64,000 bases of DNA from Diphasiastrum complanatum (GCA_029204225.1 CM055104.1:47000451-47064450), one strand, 5' to 3'. Numbered from the stretch's first letter, positions 24,301-32,027 are shown. A program made the numbers and translations. The notes: generated by a model not told the origin, from the letters alone.

Positions 24301-24669
24301 TGCTCATTCTTTCTTGGATTAGCCATGAACAGTGCTGAAATTGCAAAAGCAATGCGTGATCCTATTTAATATAAATAGACAATGCTTTCAATCTGTCAGA
24401 AAACTCCAAGCAATTTGATCCATGGACACACAGAATGGGAAAACAAGCGTGATCAGTGGACTTACAGATGCCACCTGAAAAGAGATGGAAGAAATATTTG
24501 GAGGCGCACAGAGAGCAGGAGAGGAAGAATAGAGGCGAGTGGGTGGGATGGAAGATAGATTTAAAGGTGAAGATGGATTTGAAGATGGAGAGTGGAGATG
24601 GAGGAGGGGCATGATGGATGGGATGAGGAGGCGGGATGGGCAGAAGAAGGCAGAGGGAAGACTAAGCAT
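6208..24669 (-). CDS. STR1: Mercaptopyruvate/thiosulfate sulfurtransferase, 12 exons
   Basis: This enzyme moves a sulfane sulfur from 3-mercaptopyruvate or thiosulfate to cyanide or thiols, using a cysteine persulfide; plant homologues act in mitochondria or cytosol. Twelve minus-strand exons (listed separately, 24669 down to 6208) join with GT-AG borders into about 431 codons with no stop. The order is: Ser/Pro-rich presequence (about residues 1-120), first rhodanese domain (VVSVSWLHQHLRD, VLDASWYMPAEKRHP, HIPGSLFFDL, GIFSAARVWW, FRVFGHKNVSVLDGGLP), second domain (DLVWSSEQV, QHIDARTKARFDG, GHVPGSKCIPF, VYDGSWTEWG). The catalytic loop CGTGVTA puts the active cysteine near residue 383. Arabidopsis STR1 is about 380 aa, so the extra length is in the presequence. 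STR1 and its paralogue STR2 cannot be told apart here. Exons are intact although the introns are full of transposons. Confidence 0.93.
6452..6519 (-). CDS. STR1: STR1 exon 11 (catalytic cysteine)
   Basis: 68 bp, CACCAG acceptor and GTTTGT donor. ITLDSPIVASCGTGVTASIL holds the CG(T/S)GVTA loop whose cysteine carries the persulfide. Confidence 0.96.
6674..6737 (-). CDS. STR1: STR1 exon 10
   Basis: 64 bp, ACAG acceptor and GTTAGG donor, phase 1 at the end. VLNDQGLLLGSEDLLAKFMD corresponds to the helix before the catalytic loop. Confidence 0.9.
7845..8005 (+). repeat. Imperfect tandem duplication, about 82-bp unit
   Basis: Units start with GCACCATTTAAAG (7845) and GCACCATTCAAAG (7927). Both then read a GGTTGGAA/GGGTGGAA word, ATAACCTTAT(T/C)CC and ACTAGTT(T/C)AG. 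The units have diverged noticeably. Confidence 0.7.
8614..8649 (+). pseudogene. LINE reverse transcriptase scrap with YADD motif
   Basis: The frame reads ILLYADDVVVWS, the catalytic Tyr-Ala-Asp-Asp motif of non-LTR reverse transcriptase with typical hydrophobic flanks. Nearby frames are broken, so only the core motif is callable. Confidence 0.55.
9310..9814 (+). pseudogene. LINE ORF1-like fragment
   Basis: The frame from 9536 encodes a coiled stretch (KIQQLKSQVEQHHMAIQSWA) followed by a Ser/Pro linker. The order and spacing match the ORF1-like frame at 18394-18999 (coiled helix, SWAxxL, Pro/Ser linker, S-E-x-x-x-R). It is truncated before the RNA-binding part. Its order relative to the YADD scrap shows these are two different copies. 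Confidence 0.5.
10063..10144 (-). CDS. STR1: STR1 exon 9
   Basis: 82 bp, TGCAG acceptor and GTATGT donor. It encodes FDGVAPEPRKGVRAGHVPGS and CIPFSE, a highly conserved stretch of plant and bacterial mercaptopyruvate sulfurtransferases. Confidence 0.95.
10241..10299 (-). CDS. STR1: STR1 exon 8
   Basis: 59 bp, ATCAG acceptor and GTTACA donor, phase 2 at the end. It encodes LEDETFQHIDARTKAR, with the D-A-R motif of the second domain. Confidence 0.93.
10300..12371 (-). other. STR1 intron 7 (2.1 kb)
   Basis: No coding element was recognised. It contains an imperfect duplication with a period near 157 bp (11683-11796 and 11840-11953), sharing CTTTGCATGTTATA, ATTTCTCTTTGT and GTTACCTT(ATC)TTGATGAAG words. 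Confidence 0.7.
11683..11953. repeat. Imperfect tandem duplication, about 157-bp period
   Basis: The two copies share TTTTGCATGTTATAAAATTG versus TTTGCATGTTATAGAATTG, then TTTCTCTTTGT(A/G)ATGGG and TACCTTGATGAAG-like ends. It lies within intron 7 of the sulfurtransferase gene. Confidence 0.65.
12372..12431 (-). CDS. STR1: STR1 exon 7
   Basis: Twenty codons in phase 0, TAG acceptor and GTGAAA donor. KASLQKDLVWSSEQ begins the second rhodanese domain. Confidence 0.92.
12723..12885 (-). CDS. STR1: STR1 exon 6
   Basis: 163 bp, AACAG acceptor and GTATCA donor. It encodes MFRVFGHKNVSVLDGGLPQW and the linker helix ending FYQGQQ. Intron 5 (120 bp) is so short that exons 5 and 6 read through in one open frame. 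Confidence 0.95.
13006..13130 (-). CDS. STR1: STR1 exon 5
   Basis: 125 bp from a TTGCAG acceptor to a GTATTT donor in phase 2. It encodes LPHMLPSEGAFSAAMSALGI and, further on, VIIYDGNGIFSAARVWW, the core of the first domain. The last Trp codon is completed by exon 6. Confidence 0.95.
13131..16863 (-). other. STR1 intron 4 (3.7 kb), no recognisable element
   Basis: No frame with a known domain was found on either strand. A stretch at about 15480-15790 has an LTR-like feel (GTGTATAAGTATG TATA-like word, ends in TTCTAACA), but no partner or target duplication was found. Confidence 0.6.
16864..16926 (-). CDS. STR1: STR1 exon 4
   Basis: Twenty-one codons, TTTCAG acceptor and GTAAGG donor, encoding the HIPGSLFFDLEAISD segment typical of the first rhodanese domain. 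Confidence 0.95.
17189..17248 (-). CDS. STR1: STR1 exon 3
   Basis: Twenty codons in phase 0, CAG acceptor and GTTTGA donor. VLDASWYMPAEKRHPLKEF matches the family motif with the conserved D-A-S-W-Y-M-P. Confidence 0.95.
17822..18275 (+). mobile_element. Ty1/Copia 3' end: RNase H tail, PPT, LTR
   Basis: The frame ADIFTKGLGKEKFQKF is the C-terminal tail of a Copia RNase H (A-D-I-x-T-K-x-L). A polypurine tract AAGGGGGAG (17914-17922) follows, then an LTR starting TGTTAGGAAT at 17923. The LTR appears to end near 18275 (TAGTAACTA), about 350 bp long, with CTATTTAAG as a TATA-like site. The rest of the element is missing. Confidence 0.75.
18280..19261 (+). mobile_element. LINE 5' part: ORF1 and endonuclease start
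   Basis: This is the upstream half of a non-LTR retrotransposon. It carries an ORF1-like frame and then the start of an apurinic-type endonuclease. In the shifted frame from 19111, FFMETHESQ includes the E-T-H motif of LINE endonucleases. The copy is interrupted at 19261 by the Gypsy element and resumes at 23096. Confidence 0.7.
18394..18999 (+). pseudogene. LINE ORF1-like RNA-binding protein, partial
   Basis: About 200 codons: a coiled N-terminus (LKETNCWLQQVDTLKQLRAQ), a linker, then an RRM-like core with ALNIRVRG and TLIIRFTSSI in the places of RNP2 and RNP1. A basic C-terminus with RRRIKLKDTRIFMDDDL follows. This layout is usual for L1-type plant ORF1 proteins that coat the element RNA. 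An in-frame TAA lies just before the stretch, so the N-terminus is broken. Confidence 0.6.
19262..19927 (-). repeat. Chromovirus 3' LTR
   Basis: It begins TGTTGCACAC and ends ACATGTGACA on the plus strand, matching 22428-23095 with only scattered differences. It includes two diverged units of about 79 bp, from 19574 and 19653, each with G(T/A)CACGTG- or CAAGTGTCAC-like and TTGACC words. Confidence 0.97.
19880..21527 (-). pseudogene. Chromovirus pol remnant: RNase H tail, integrase, chromodomain
   Basis: Read 21527 to 19880. The RNase H tail (YKKGAENRVADALSR) leads into an integrase zinc finger (H-x-H, then CFKCQ). The catalytic core has SMDFITCLP (first Asp) and IVSDRDSRFTGNFW (second Asp), then SSDHPETDGQTERVNQ with the Glu. 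A GPWKIV region follows, and the C-terminal chromodomain has YLVAWHGQPLSDATWE. The frame is continuous apart from two stops, a TAG near 20741 and a TAG near 20339. The chromodomain runs into the LTR, as is known for some chromoviruses. In live elements it directs insertion to marked chromatin. Confidence 0.93.
19928..19941 (-). other. Polypurine tract
   Basis: The reverse complement GGGGAGGGAAGGGA abuts the 3' LTR, as needed for plus-strand priming. Confidence 0.9.
21527..21884 (-). pseudogene. Chromovirus gag, N-terminal part
   Basis: ATG at 21884 gives MASASNTSQDSQRLDAA and a short coiled stretch. After a frameshift near 21735 it continues with LPTIKDLKPPKFTG and VENWLQKWEKAFQM, typical of Gypsy gag. 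At about 21527 it is fused to the RNase H tail by the internal deletion. Confidence 0.75.
22412..22425 (-). other. Chromovirus primer binding site
   Basis: The reverse complement TGGTATTAGAGCAG lies two bases from the 5' LTR end, the usual spacing. It differs at one base from the initiator-Met primer consensus. Confidence 0.85.
22428..23095 (-). repeat. Chromovirus 5' LTR
   Basis: The 668-bp partner of 19262-19927 with the same TG...CA ends. Visible differences are few (for example CTATATCCCC versus CTAGCCCC), which suggests a fairly recent insertion. Confidence 0.97.
23096..23590 (+). mobile_element. LINE continuation after the Gypsy insertion
   Basis: Reading resumes in the endonuclease: YRESLHPIMEFIRHDESALF and DRDLYISACY fit the strand order of LINE endonucleases after a G-G-V segment. 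The frame runs to about 23570. The 3' RT part is not present. Confidence 0.65.
23527..23590 (+). repeat. Short tandem duplication, 40-bp period
   Basis: AGCTTGAGCGATGCAAAAAA followed by GATA occurs at 23527-23550 and again at 23567-23590 without change. Confidence 0.9.
23992..24225 (-). CDS. STR1: STR1 exon 2 (start of first rhodanese domain)
   Basis: Seventy-eight codons from an ACACAG acceptor to a GTTTAT donor. A Ser-rich linker leads into SPVVSVSWLHQHLRDPNLK, the conserved start of plant STR1 proteins. The 5' limit depends on the acceptor chosen; if translation starts at 24240 this would be the first coding exon. Confidence 0.85.
24466..24669 (-). CDS. STR1: STR1 exon 1 (organellar presequence)
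   Basis: Sixty-eight codons from the first in-frame ATG (24669-24667), after an upstream TGA. The peptide is rich in Ser and Pro with few acids, begins MLSLPSAFFCPSRLL and suits a mitochondrial or plastid presequence. The donor is GTAAGT after codon 68. The alternative is an unspliced start at 24240 in exon 2 (MCWTQCSALK), which would give a shorter protein. Both may be used, so this is the least certain exon. Confidence 0.6.
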
Positions 24670-25568
24670 CTTTATTGTAAAGTTAATGAAATGGATCAAA
24701 GTTATGGTGTAGGGTGGCTTTTTTGAGATCCCTCACATTGATCATCATGTCCAACTTGTTCAAATCCTTTGGAAAGCTTCAATACACACTTTGAGAATGT
24801 TCATACAAAGTTTTGTGCGAAGATATCGAGAAAATCTTTCAAAATAGTGAACTAGCTACAGCTACGCAATTTTGTCCCAATTTGAGTTGAATAGAAATTT
24901 TAAAGATTGAACTGTATCACGAAATTGATAATTGAATTATTGAGATTGTGTAGAAGCATGTTCACATAGTTTCATGTTTTTTTTGAAAAATGTGTATGAG
25001 CCATTAGTTTCATCACTCTATATGAAGAGCATGAAGTCTATAGAGTCAAAATGGAGGAAAGACTCTTGTCATAATAAAAAAATTCGTAAACCATATTGTG
25101 TTTTGCTTTCAATGTTATGTATAAATCTACACCTTGGTGTGACATTGTTGAAAGTATTAGAACAATCGGTAAATGAATTCTTGGCCATTTCAAGTTGCTT
25201 TCTCCTTTCGTTTTCATGTCACAGATGGATATTGTATTGAAAATAACATATGAAAATACGAAATCAAAGAATTGTTATTTTTATCTGAAGAGAAAAATGC
25301 AAGGCCATTCAAAATATGGAAAGAGAATTCATACAAAGTCATTATGCCAATAGGCAATGATCAACAAATGATGATAATCAGAATGTAAATGGAATGTAAG
25401 CTCTTAAAATATGTGAGAAGCATATGAACTAAATTTGAACACCTTGCCAAGTTTGAACACTTCAATAAGCAATGTGTGCGAAAGACTTCAAGTTCTGACA
25501 TATAGGTCCAAGCAATTGGGTGAGAATGGTGCACAAATGAAAATGAAGGTCATGCCAATCAAGAATGA
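24670..25568. other. STR1 upstream region, no gene recognised
   Basis: The first few hundred bases are the 5' flank and presumed promoter of the minus-strand sulfurtransferase gene. No clear TATA box was found at a fitting distance. The remainder is AT-rich without recognisable domains. Confidence 0.5.
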
Positions 25569-26189
25569 GCAATAGACAAGAAACATAATGTAAACAATGC
25601 GAGCTCCGAAAAGATTTTGGATCCGTATGAAAGGAGATTATTCCTTCATGACAATACCATTTGGGAGAGGATGATGATGAAAATTAAAATTGCTAATGGG
25701 GCTTCAGAAGTTTTTGTCATGCCCCAAAGTCCAGGACCCTTTGATCCCCAATTCCCTGGAAAAGGATTCGAACAGTTCCATGATAGTTCTACAATTTTTT
25801 ATTCTACTTTTCAGACAAATCAACAAGATACAGTAGCTAATCAGGCACCAGACACCATTTGGGTCGTCCATGCGGTTAAATCTCCAAAGCAGGTCGACGC
25901 TATGGTACCTGATGGCTACGAAGGAGAAGATATTTTTGAAGAAGAAGAATTGTCGGCACCACCTCCATGCCAAACAGGAACAATACCACCAGTTCATCTT
26001 GCTGCTACCACCTCCACCTCAATAGATTCTGGTGATGCCCTTCGTTTAGTTTCAAACCTTGTGCAAGTGATCCAGTCTATGTTGGATAAGAAAAAAGAAA
26101 TGGAGCAGCGCATTTCAAACTTGGATTCTGAAAATACCTTAATCAGCCAGAAGATCATCCAGTTGGATAGAGATGTTAGAAAGCAATGA
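25569..26189 (+). CDS. Unrecognised ORF with coiled-coil C-terminus
   Basis: An open frame of about 200 codons; the first ATG in it is near 25671 (MMMKIKIANGASEVF). The middle is acidic and Pro-rich (EGEDIFEEEEL). The C-terminus from about residue 150 is a coiled coil (DKKKEMEQRISNLDSENTLI). It ends just before LTR-like sequence with a primer site at 26462, so it may be the tail of a retroelement ORF rather than a host exon. No family was recognised. Confidence 0.35.
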   Translation, partial: AIDKKHNVNNASSEKILDPYERRLFLHDNTIWERMMMKIKIANGASEVFVMPQSPGPFDPQFPGKGFEQFHDSSTIFYSTFQTNQQDTVANQAPDTIWVVHAVKSPKQVDAMVPDGYEGEDIFEEEELSAPPPCQTGTIPPVHLAATTSTSIDSGDALRLVSNLVQVIQSMLDKKKEMEQRISNLDSENTLISQKIIQLDRDVRKQ

Positions 26190-26276
26190 TAAACTTACGG
26201 TTTACTGTTTACTTTACTATTGCCAACTGTTACCAGCTGTGATTAGTTGTAGGCTAGTATAGTAGTCAACTCCTAG

Positions 26277-26347
<71 letters not shown>

Positions 26348-26461
26348 GGTTGTCTTTATACTCTCTTTTAGTTAGTGATATATAGTGATTGTGTGCTCTT
26401 CCTCCTCCTTATGGTGATTGCTTATGATGAATAATTGTGAGTGCTTATCATATTCTTGACA
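26190..26461 (+). repeat. LTR 3' part of a Copia-like element
   Basis: The stretch ends TTCTTGACA directly before TGGTATTAGAGC (26462-26473), an LTR end plus primer site. It contains a (TC)n tract in a place comparable to that of the family B LTR. The left edge is undefined. Confidence 0.55.
26282..26345 (+). repeat. (TC)n microsatellite, 64 bp
   Basis: About 32 TC units inside the LTR-like sequence, roughly 120 bp before the primer site at 26462. Confidence 0.97.
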
Positions 26462-26473
26462 TGGTATTAGAGC
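26462..26473 (+). other. Primer binding site
   Basis: TGGTATTAGAGC, one base from the initiator-Met consensus, directly after an LTR end. Confidence 0.65.
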
Positions 26474-27069
26474 TACTCTAATCCTGAGTGCCTAACTATT
26501 GGGTTCAGCTTGTCATTGGGTCCGTACTGAGGTGAGATAGTCCTTCACAGGAGGTGAAAGCAAGAAAACTTACAATGTTGATGAAAAAAGTCTCTTGAGC
26601 AGATTGTAGGCATTGAAGCATGGTAGGAAGTGCTTGAACACTCTTTGAAGAGTTTATTCAGAGGATAAGGAGGCAACTACAGTGGGGAAACCATTTGCAA
26701 CTAACTGGAATCAGTTTGGTGAACACTTGAGCATTTTGCAGCTGAAGCTGTAGTGAGAGAGTGTCAAGTAGTAACAACTCTACTTACCTCATTTTCAGAT
26801 CATTCTGAGTGTTGGAAGCTACAATCAAGAGCTGAGAAGCAGATCAACCTTGAAGAAACTCAAACTTGCAAAGAAAAACACAGTGTTTGGTGGAAGAAAG
26901 TCCAAAGCAAGATGTTTTCTCAAGCAAGGGTTTACAGGTGCAAAATCATTGATCTTTAGTTGTAGACAACACTTTTTGATGTTGTAAAAGGCTGAAGGAG
27001 GGCGCCCGACTACTGCTAATAAATTGCCAGACGATCGTGGATAGACGCCCTGGGATCTAAATTGCCATA

Positions 27070-27121
<52 letters not shown>

Positions 27122-27851
27122 ACAGGTCGCTGACTCGCTGGTTGCGCATGTTGTTCGCGCGCCCAATGCGAGTAGGGACATAGCATATAAGAGTGTTTAG
27201 TGCATTTAAGGCCAGATTTCGGGGCTCCAAGTTGCTTCAAGTCGTCGGATTTTGATCAGGGTAGCTCAATGGTGGAGAACATCCAATCTTGGATGCAAAT
27301 CGACGGCCAGCATTCGTTGGGCCCTCAAACTTCATTTTTTAAAGTTTTGAAGTTCTTGAAGTTTGCTCAACAAAGGATTGAAGGGCAGAGAAATTATTCT
27401 TCATTAAAAAACTTCATCTTGAAGGGTCTCAACTATTATGACTTTAAGTTGAGGGTTGTCCCTTCCTCTTTAAGGCATGTCCACTGGTGGTTTTTTGCAG
27501 ATAAGCAGAAAACAGAGTGATGTTTTGACCTAGCTGGAGAGACTGTTTTTGGGATCTGATTAGACAAGAGATATGCTGGTACAAAGGGCTATGCGTTGAT
27601 ATAAAATTTTTTGAAATTGGAGATCTGTGCGCTACGGAGGAAATTTTCAAAAATGGCATTTTGGCAATAATTGCCTTTTTCCAGGCTTAAGGGCAGTTGT
27701 GAGCCATTTTAAGGCTAAAATCTTCAATTTGGCATAACTTTCAATTCACAGCTCGGATTGGAAAGTGGTCAAGTACGTCATTTGTCAATTTTGCAGCAAA
27801 TTTTTCATTTTTGCAATTTTTTTTGCAATCCAAAATCATCTAGGTGCAATT
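26474..27851. other. Retroelement leader-like region, non-coding
   Basis: No domain was recognised. It includes a (TC)n tract (27073-27119) and a TATA-like CATATAAGAG at 27183-27192. It then runs to the gag start at 27852, and may be a decayed LTR and leader of that gag relic. Confidence 0.4.
27073..27119 (+). repeat. (TC)n microsatellite, 47 bp
   Basis: An uninterrupted TC run upstream of the gag relic at 27852, similar to the runs at 2193 and 26282. Confidence 0.97.
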
Positions 27852-28915
27852 ATGGCAACACTAAGTGAAAGCCTTCTCAATGAGTCAAGCAAATTGGAAG
27901 GAGCCGACAACTATGCAGTTTGGAAATTCAAACTGAAGAACATTCTGATGAAAAAGGAGCTATGGGAGATCGTGATAGGTGAGGAGACAAGGCCAGTGAT
28001 TGAAGAAGATCAGCAAGCATTTGACAGGAGGAAATGGAGAGCACAGAATGTCATCAACTTGTTAGTCAAAGATGCTATCATTCCCTACATTTCGGATTCG
28101 GAAGGACCGAAAGAAGCGTGGGATACGTTGAAGGCATTGTTTGAGACCACAAACACATCTCGAGTGTTATTCCTGAAGACGAAGCTGCACACATTATGGA
28201 TGAATGATGGTGCAACTATTGTCGATCACCTATTAAAGGTAAAGAAGATCCGTGATCAACTAGCTACGGAGAGCGAATACAGGATCGTGAGATCGTTTAA
28301 TTGACATTGAACAGCTTGATTGAGTCACATCGGATGTTTGTGACAAGCATTGCCACACGGGAGAATCTTCCAATCTATGAAGAGCTAGGTGGATTACTGT
28401 TGAAGAAAGAGCAACGTCAAGAAAACTTGAATTGTCGTAACAAGGGCTATGATCAAGCTCTTGTAGTTAGAGGACGAGGCGAAAGATTTGGCCATGGTAG
28501 GTATCAATCGAGAGGAGGAAACTCAATCCGGGGAATTTCAACAATTTCATGAGCAAACCAATGATAGTCTGAATCCAGGCAATTGGAATCAAGGCCGAGG
28601 TTAAGGATGTGGCTATTCCAAGCAAAATAAACCTGAAAATTGTAGGTATTGCAACCAGCCTGGCCATTGGAAGTGTGAATGCTTCAAGAAACAAAAGGAG
28701 ATAGCACAAAGAAAAAGCAAATGGCAAGTAGGCAATTATGCTGATCAACATCAATTTGATGATGATCATTATGAAGACAATTATGTTGATCAACATCAAT
28801 ATGATGATGATCAATATGAAGAAGATACAGGTAAAAGCTCAAACTTGTTCATTATGGCGCTAATGACGATGAAGAAGACGAGTTACTAGTGAGAGACATT
28901 CTGAACCTTGAGTAA
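27852..28915 (+). pseudogene. Copia gag relic with zinc knuckle (family C)
   Basis: ATG at 27852 starts MATLSESLLNESSKLEGADN and YAVWKFKLKNILMKKELWEI, the typical Copia gag opening. The UBN2 middle follows (EAWDTLKALFETTNTSRVLF). A frame change near 28301 leads to TLNSLIESHRMFVTSIATRE, and another to the knuckle CRYCNQPGHWKCEC (C-X2-C-X4-H-X4-C) near 28640. An acidic Asp/Tyr tail with a 45-bp duplication follows. No protease or pol comes after it; a minus-strand LTR abuts instead. Confidence 0.85.
28734..28823 (+). repeat. Tandem 45-bp duplication in the gag tail
   Basis: Two in-frame units starting AATTATG(C/T)TGATCAACATC, at 28734 and 28779, encode repeated Asp/Tyr/Gln-rich segments. Confidence 0.9.
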
Positions 28916-28950
28916 TCTAAACAAAGTAACCTCTCAACTTAGTGAGCTGC

Positions 28951-29538
28951 GCTTTGATACCACTTGTGAGGGATAGGGATCGATAGGAAACGAATGCGTG
29001 CTCAGACAGATTCATGAGGACATCCACCGAAGAGGATAGACTGTGTGGGGAAATTACTATTTGTCAGTTTAAACGTGAAGTTCAGTATGGGTTTAAAATT
29101 TTATGGTGCAGAGAGATGACACAAATTCTCCGGTGTCAAGGACGACCATCATCTGATCAGATTCTTAGGAGTTAGAGACGTCTGTGTTCTAATCAGACCG
29201 AGTGAACGAGCTAATGACAAGTAATGAAAATAGTGCAATCAAATCACAACACATAAACAGCTACGTTAGACATAGATGAAGAATGTGCTGCTTGTATATT
29301 ACATTGACTCCTCGTCGGATGAACAATACAATTGGTTACGATTCGAATAAAAGTCAACGTAACTTAGAATGAAAGTCTTTCGCTCTGTTGCATAGTTCGG
29401 AATGAGAGCTGGAGATCTATTTATAAGCAGCGTCATTCTTGTTTTACAAGAATCATTTAACTAACCTCTATTTACAAGAATAGTTTAGCTTAACTATGTA
29501 CTTGAATGTACATTTACAAATATTTGATTTACAATGAC
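28951..29538 (-). mobile_element. LTR with PBS of a minus-strand element
   Basis: The reverse complement of 28951-28962 is TGGTATCAAAGC, preceded by a 2-base spacer and an LTR end CCCTCACA (LTR from 28965). A TATA box TATAAATAG lies on the minus strand at 29425-29417. The LTR is interrupted at 29539 by a family-A Copia insertion; how far it continues beyond 34773 is unclear. Confidence 0.6.
29417..29425 (-). promoter_or_regulatory. LTR TATA box
   Basis: The minus strand reads TATAAATAG about 450 bp before the LTR end, a fitting place for the U3/R boundary. Confidence 0.5.
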
Positions 29539-29543
29539 ATCTA

Positions 29544-30190
29544 TGTGAAAGATTCAACTAGTTTCATCACATTTTGCTATATTTTCATATTTGGCATATT
29601 GAGGCCAAAACTTGTTTTAGACTTAGAGGTTGACTTTTCAAAGTTCATTAGTCTAAATCTCATTTGAATAAACACTTTTGAAAGTTGGGAAAGCTAGAAT
29701 GCAAGTTTGAGTAGATTCAAATTTGAATAGTTGGGTACATTGAATCTAGACCCAAAATTAGTAGGGTTAGCATTTTGGTGGGAAAGCCAAGTGGCTAAAT
29801 AGGGTTTGGACCTGTTATAAAAGGATGTAACTCATGGAAAGAGTGATCTTCTCTCTTCTCTATCTCATTTCATGCTTATACATGGTTCTCTTGGGTTCTA
29901 CTATCCATTGATGCACTATCTTGGTGATTGCTTGCAATTCTATGTGTAGAATGATCTATATTTGCTATTTTTGGATCCACACGTGTGAAACACAGTAGCT
30001 TGCTGGTTTTGTACGGAAAGCAATAGTACTTTTTCATTTCATTCAAGTTTGATCAGGTTCTATTGGTATTTGCATCTCATTTTGTGTGTAGATGCTGATT
30101 TTTCTACATTGGTGAGATTGGTAGTGTATTTCTCTTTCTAACCAAAGATCATTCAGTAGATTAGATCATAATGATCTGGAATCTTTCACA
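29544..30190 (+). repeat. Copia family A 5' LTR
   Basis: 647 bp with TG...CA ends, nearly identical to 34120-34768. CTGTTATAAAAGGATG at about 29812 is a likely TATA region. A TTTGTGTGTAGATG-type U5 segment is shared with the LTR end at 58000-58107. Confidence 0.97.
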
Positions 30191-30202
30191 TGGTATCAGA
30201 GC
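30191..30202 (+). other. Primer binding site, initiator-Met tRNA
   Basis: TGGTATCAGAGC follows the 5' LTR without a gap, an exact Copia consensus. Confidence 0.95.
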
Positions 30203-30782
30203 TTGTGTTTCAGGTTATGAAGGAGGAAATCAGATCTATCAATGATTTGGTGAAGATATCAAGTCTAGAGCATGCTAGAGAGGATTCTACACCAAAATCG
30301 AGTTTTTTGCTTTTGTAGTTTGGATCTTTTGTAGATCAAAACACTATATAGGTTAATATAGTTGATCAATTCTGAATTTTGAATTCACATACTGGATTTG
30401 GCCGATTTTTGGATCAGCCTAAGTGGTGGCTTATAGATTGCATATCAAATTTTCAGCATTTGCATGTAGATATGGAATAGTCAATTTTTTGTGATTTTGT
30501 CAAAACCCTAATTTTGATTGGATCTCTAGATAGTGAGGTTGCTGGACTTAATTTGAGCGTGTTTCAATCTTAGGAAGTGGCAAAAGTCATTAGATTGAGA
30601 ATAGATCATAGGTTGATCAAGATTCCATGATTCTATGTGTTGATTTGCTTGGATAAGTGCTAGAAGAGAATTTGTGAAATAGTTTCAAATCTTGGTGATT
30701 TTTTTTTAAAGCATTTGTTGTTGTTCAAAGGAGTGCTTTGTGCATTGAAACAGGTTGAAAGAGAAGATCAAGTCATTGCTAC

Positions 30783-31620
30783 ATGGCAACCTCAATTGGA
30801 GTCATGTTGGAAGCCAATGATAGGCTTACCTCAAGTAACTATTCATTGTGGAAAGTGAGGATGGAGTCACTTCTTGAGATGAATGATGTTTTGAATATTG
30901 TTGTAGGTTTGGAGGAGAGACCAGCAACACAACAAGATCAATTGAGGTATGACAAGAGGGCCAAGAAGGCTCTACACATGATAAAGATGAATGTTACCAA
31001 TGAACTTCTCAAGGAAGTTGGTAAGTGCACATCATCTTTGGAAGCTTGGAATTCATTGAAGAAGCTTTATGAATCCAAGTCTACTTCTAGAGTGTTGACT
31101 CTAAGAAGGCAAATCAAAAAGTCCAAGTACTTTTTTTTTTAGAATGAAAGCATTGAATGATGAGTTGGCTTGCATTGATGAAAGCATTAAGGAAGGAGAG
31201 CTTATTCAAGTGATTCTTAATGGCTTGTTGGATGCTCATGCTAACATTGTTCAAGGTATTGCTATTCAAAAGACTTTGCCAAGTTTGATGGATCTTCAAG
31301 AGATCTTGATCAATGAGGAATATAGGCTTCAAGCAAGAGGTGGATCTACATCGACACTTCAAGAATGTTCACAAAGGGCAAATTCAAGGGCAAAACCAAA
31401 AGTAAGTGGTCTAAAGGGCAAGATCAAGTGGATGCTTCTTCAAGTGGCAAAAAGAAGGACAGATCAAAGCTCAAGTGCTTCTATTGTGGCATCAAAGGAC
31501 ACTTTGCAAGTGAGTGCTACAAGAAGAAGAGAGATCAAGGAGACAAGCAAGATAATCTTACTCTTGATGAGGATGGTTTGGGTGTTCAAGATGCAAATGA
31601 TGATGCTTTTGTGAGGTATT
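30783..31620 (+). pseudogene. Copia gag, frameshifted
   Basis: ATG at 30783 begins MATSIGVMLEANDRLTSSNY, with the UBN2 domain to residue 115 (SKSTSRVLTLRRQ). A poly(T) run near 31130 breaks the frame; it resumes with ELACIDESIKEGELIQVILN and later the knuckle CFYCGIKGHFASEC near 31475. All parts of gag are present in shifted frames. Confidence 0.92.
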
Positions 31621-31639
31621 CATGTATGCTTGCTAATGA

Positions 31640-32027
31640 TGGAGATCTAGATCCTTGGTGGATTGATAGTGGAGCAAGTTCACACATGACCTTTCACAAA
31701 GAGTACTTCACTTCTTTGTTGGCATATGGAAATGACAAGAGGGTGATCTACACGGCCAATGATGGTGAGTGTGCAATCATCAAAGGGATTGGCACAATTC
31801 CTATTTCTCTCTCTACAAATAGTAATGTTCATTTGGAGGATGTCTTGTTTATTCCATCTATTACCAATAATTTACTTAGTGTGAGTCAAATGCTAAGTAA
31901 AGGCCTCAAGGTGGACTTTGATGGAGATGCTAGTTTGATCAAAAGAAAGGATGTCTTGATTGGAAAAGATAAAAGGCAAGGGAAGTTGTTTGAACTAGAT
32001 GCTTGTGTTATTGATAACCAAGTTTGA
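31640..32027 (+). pseudogene. Copia protease
   Basis: WWIDSGASSHMTFHKEYF carries the intact Asp-Ser-Gly active site of the aspartic protease. PSITNNLLSVSQMLSKGL, the usual C-terminal landmark, follows. It is in the same frame as the zinc knuckle, so it is read as part of one polyprotein up to a TGA at about 32027. Confidence 0.92.
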
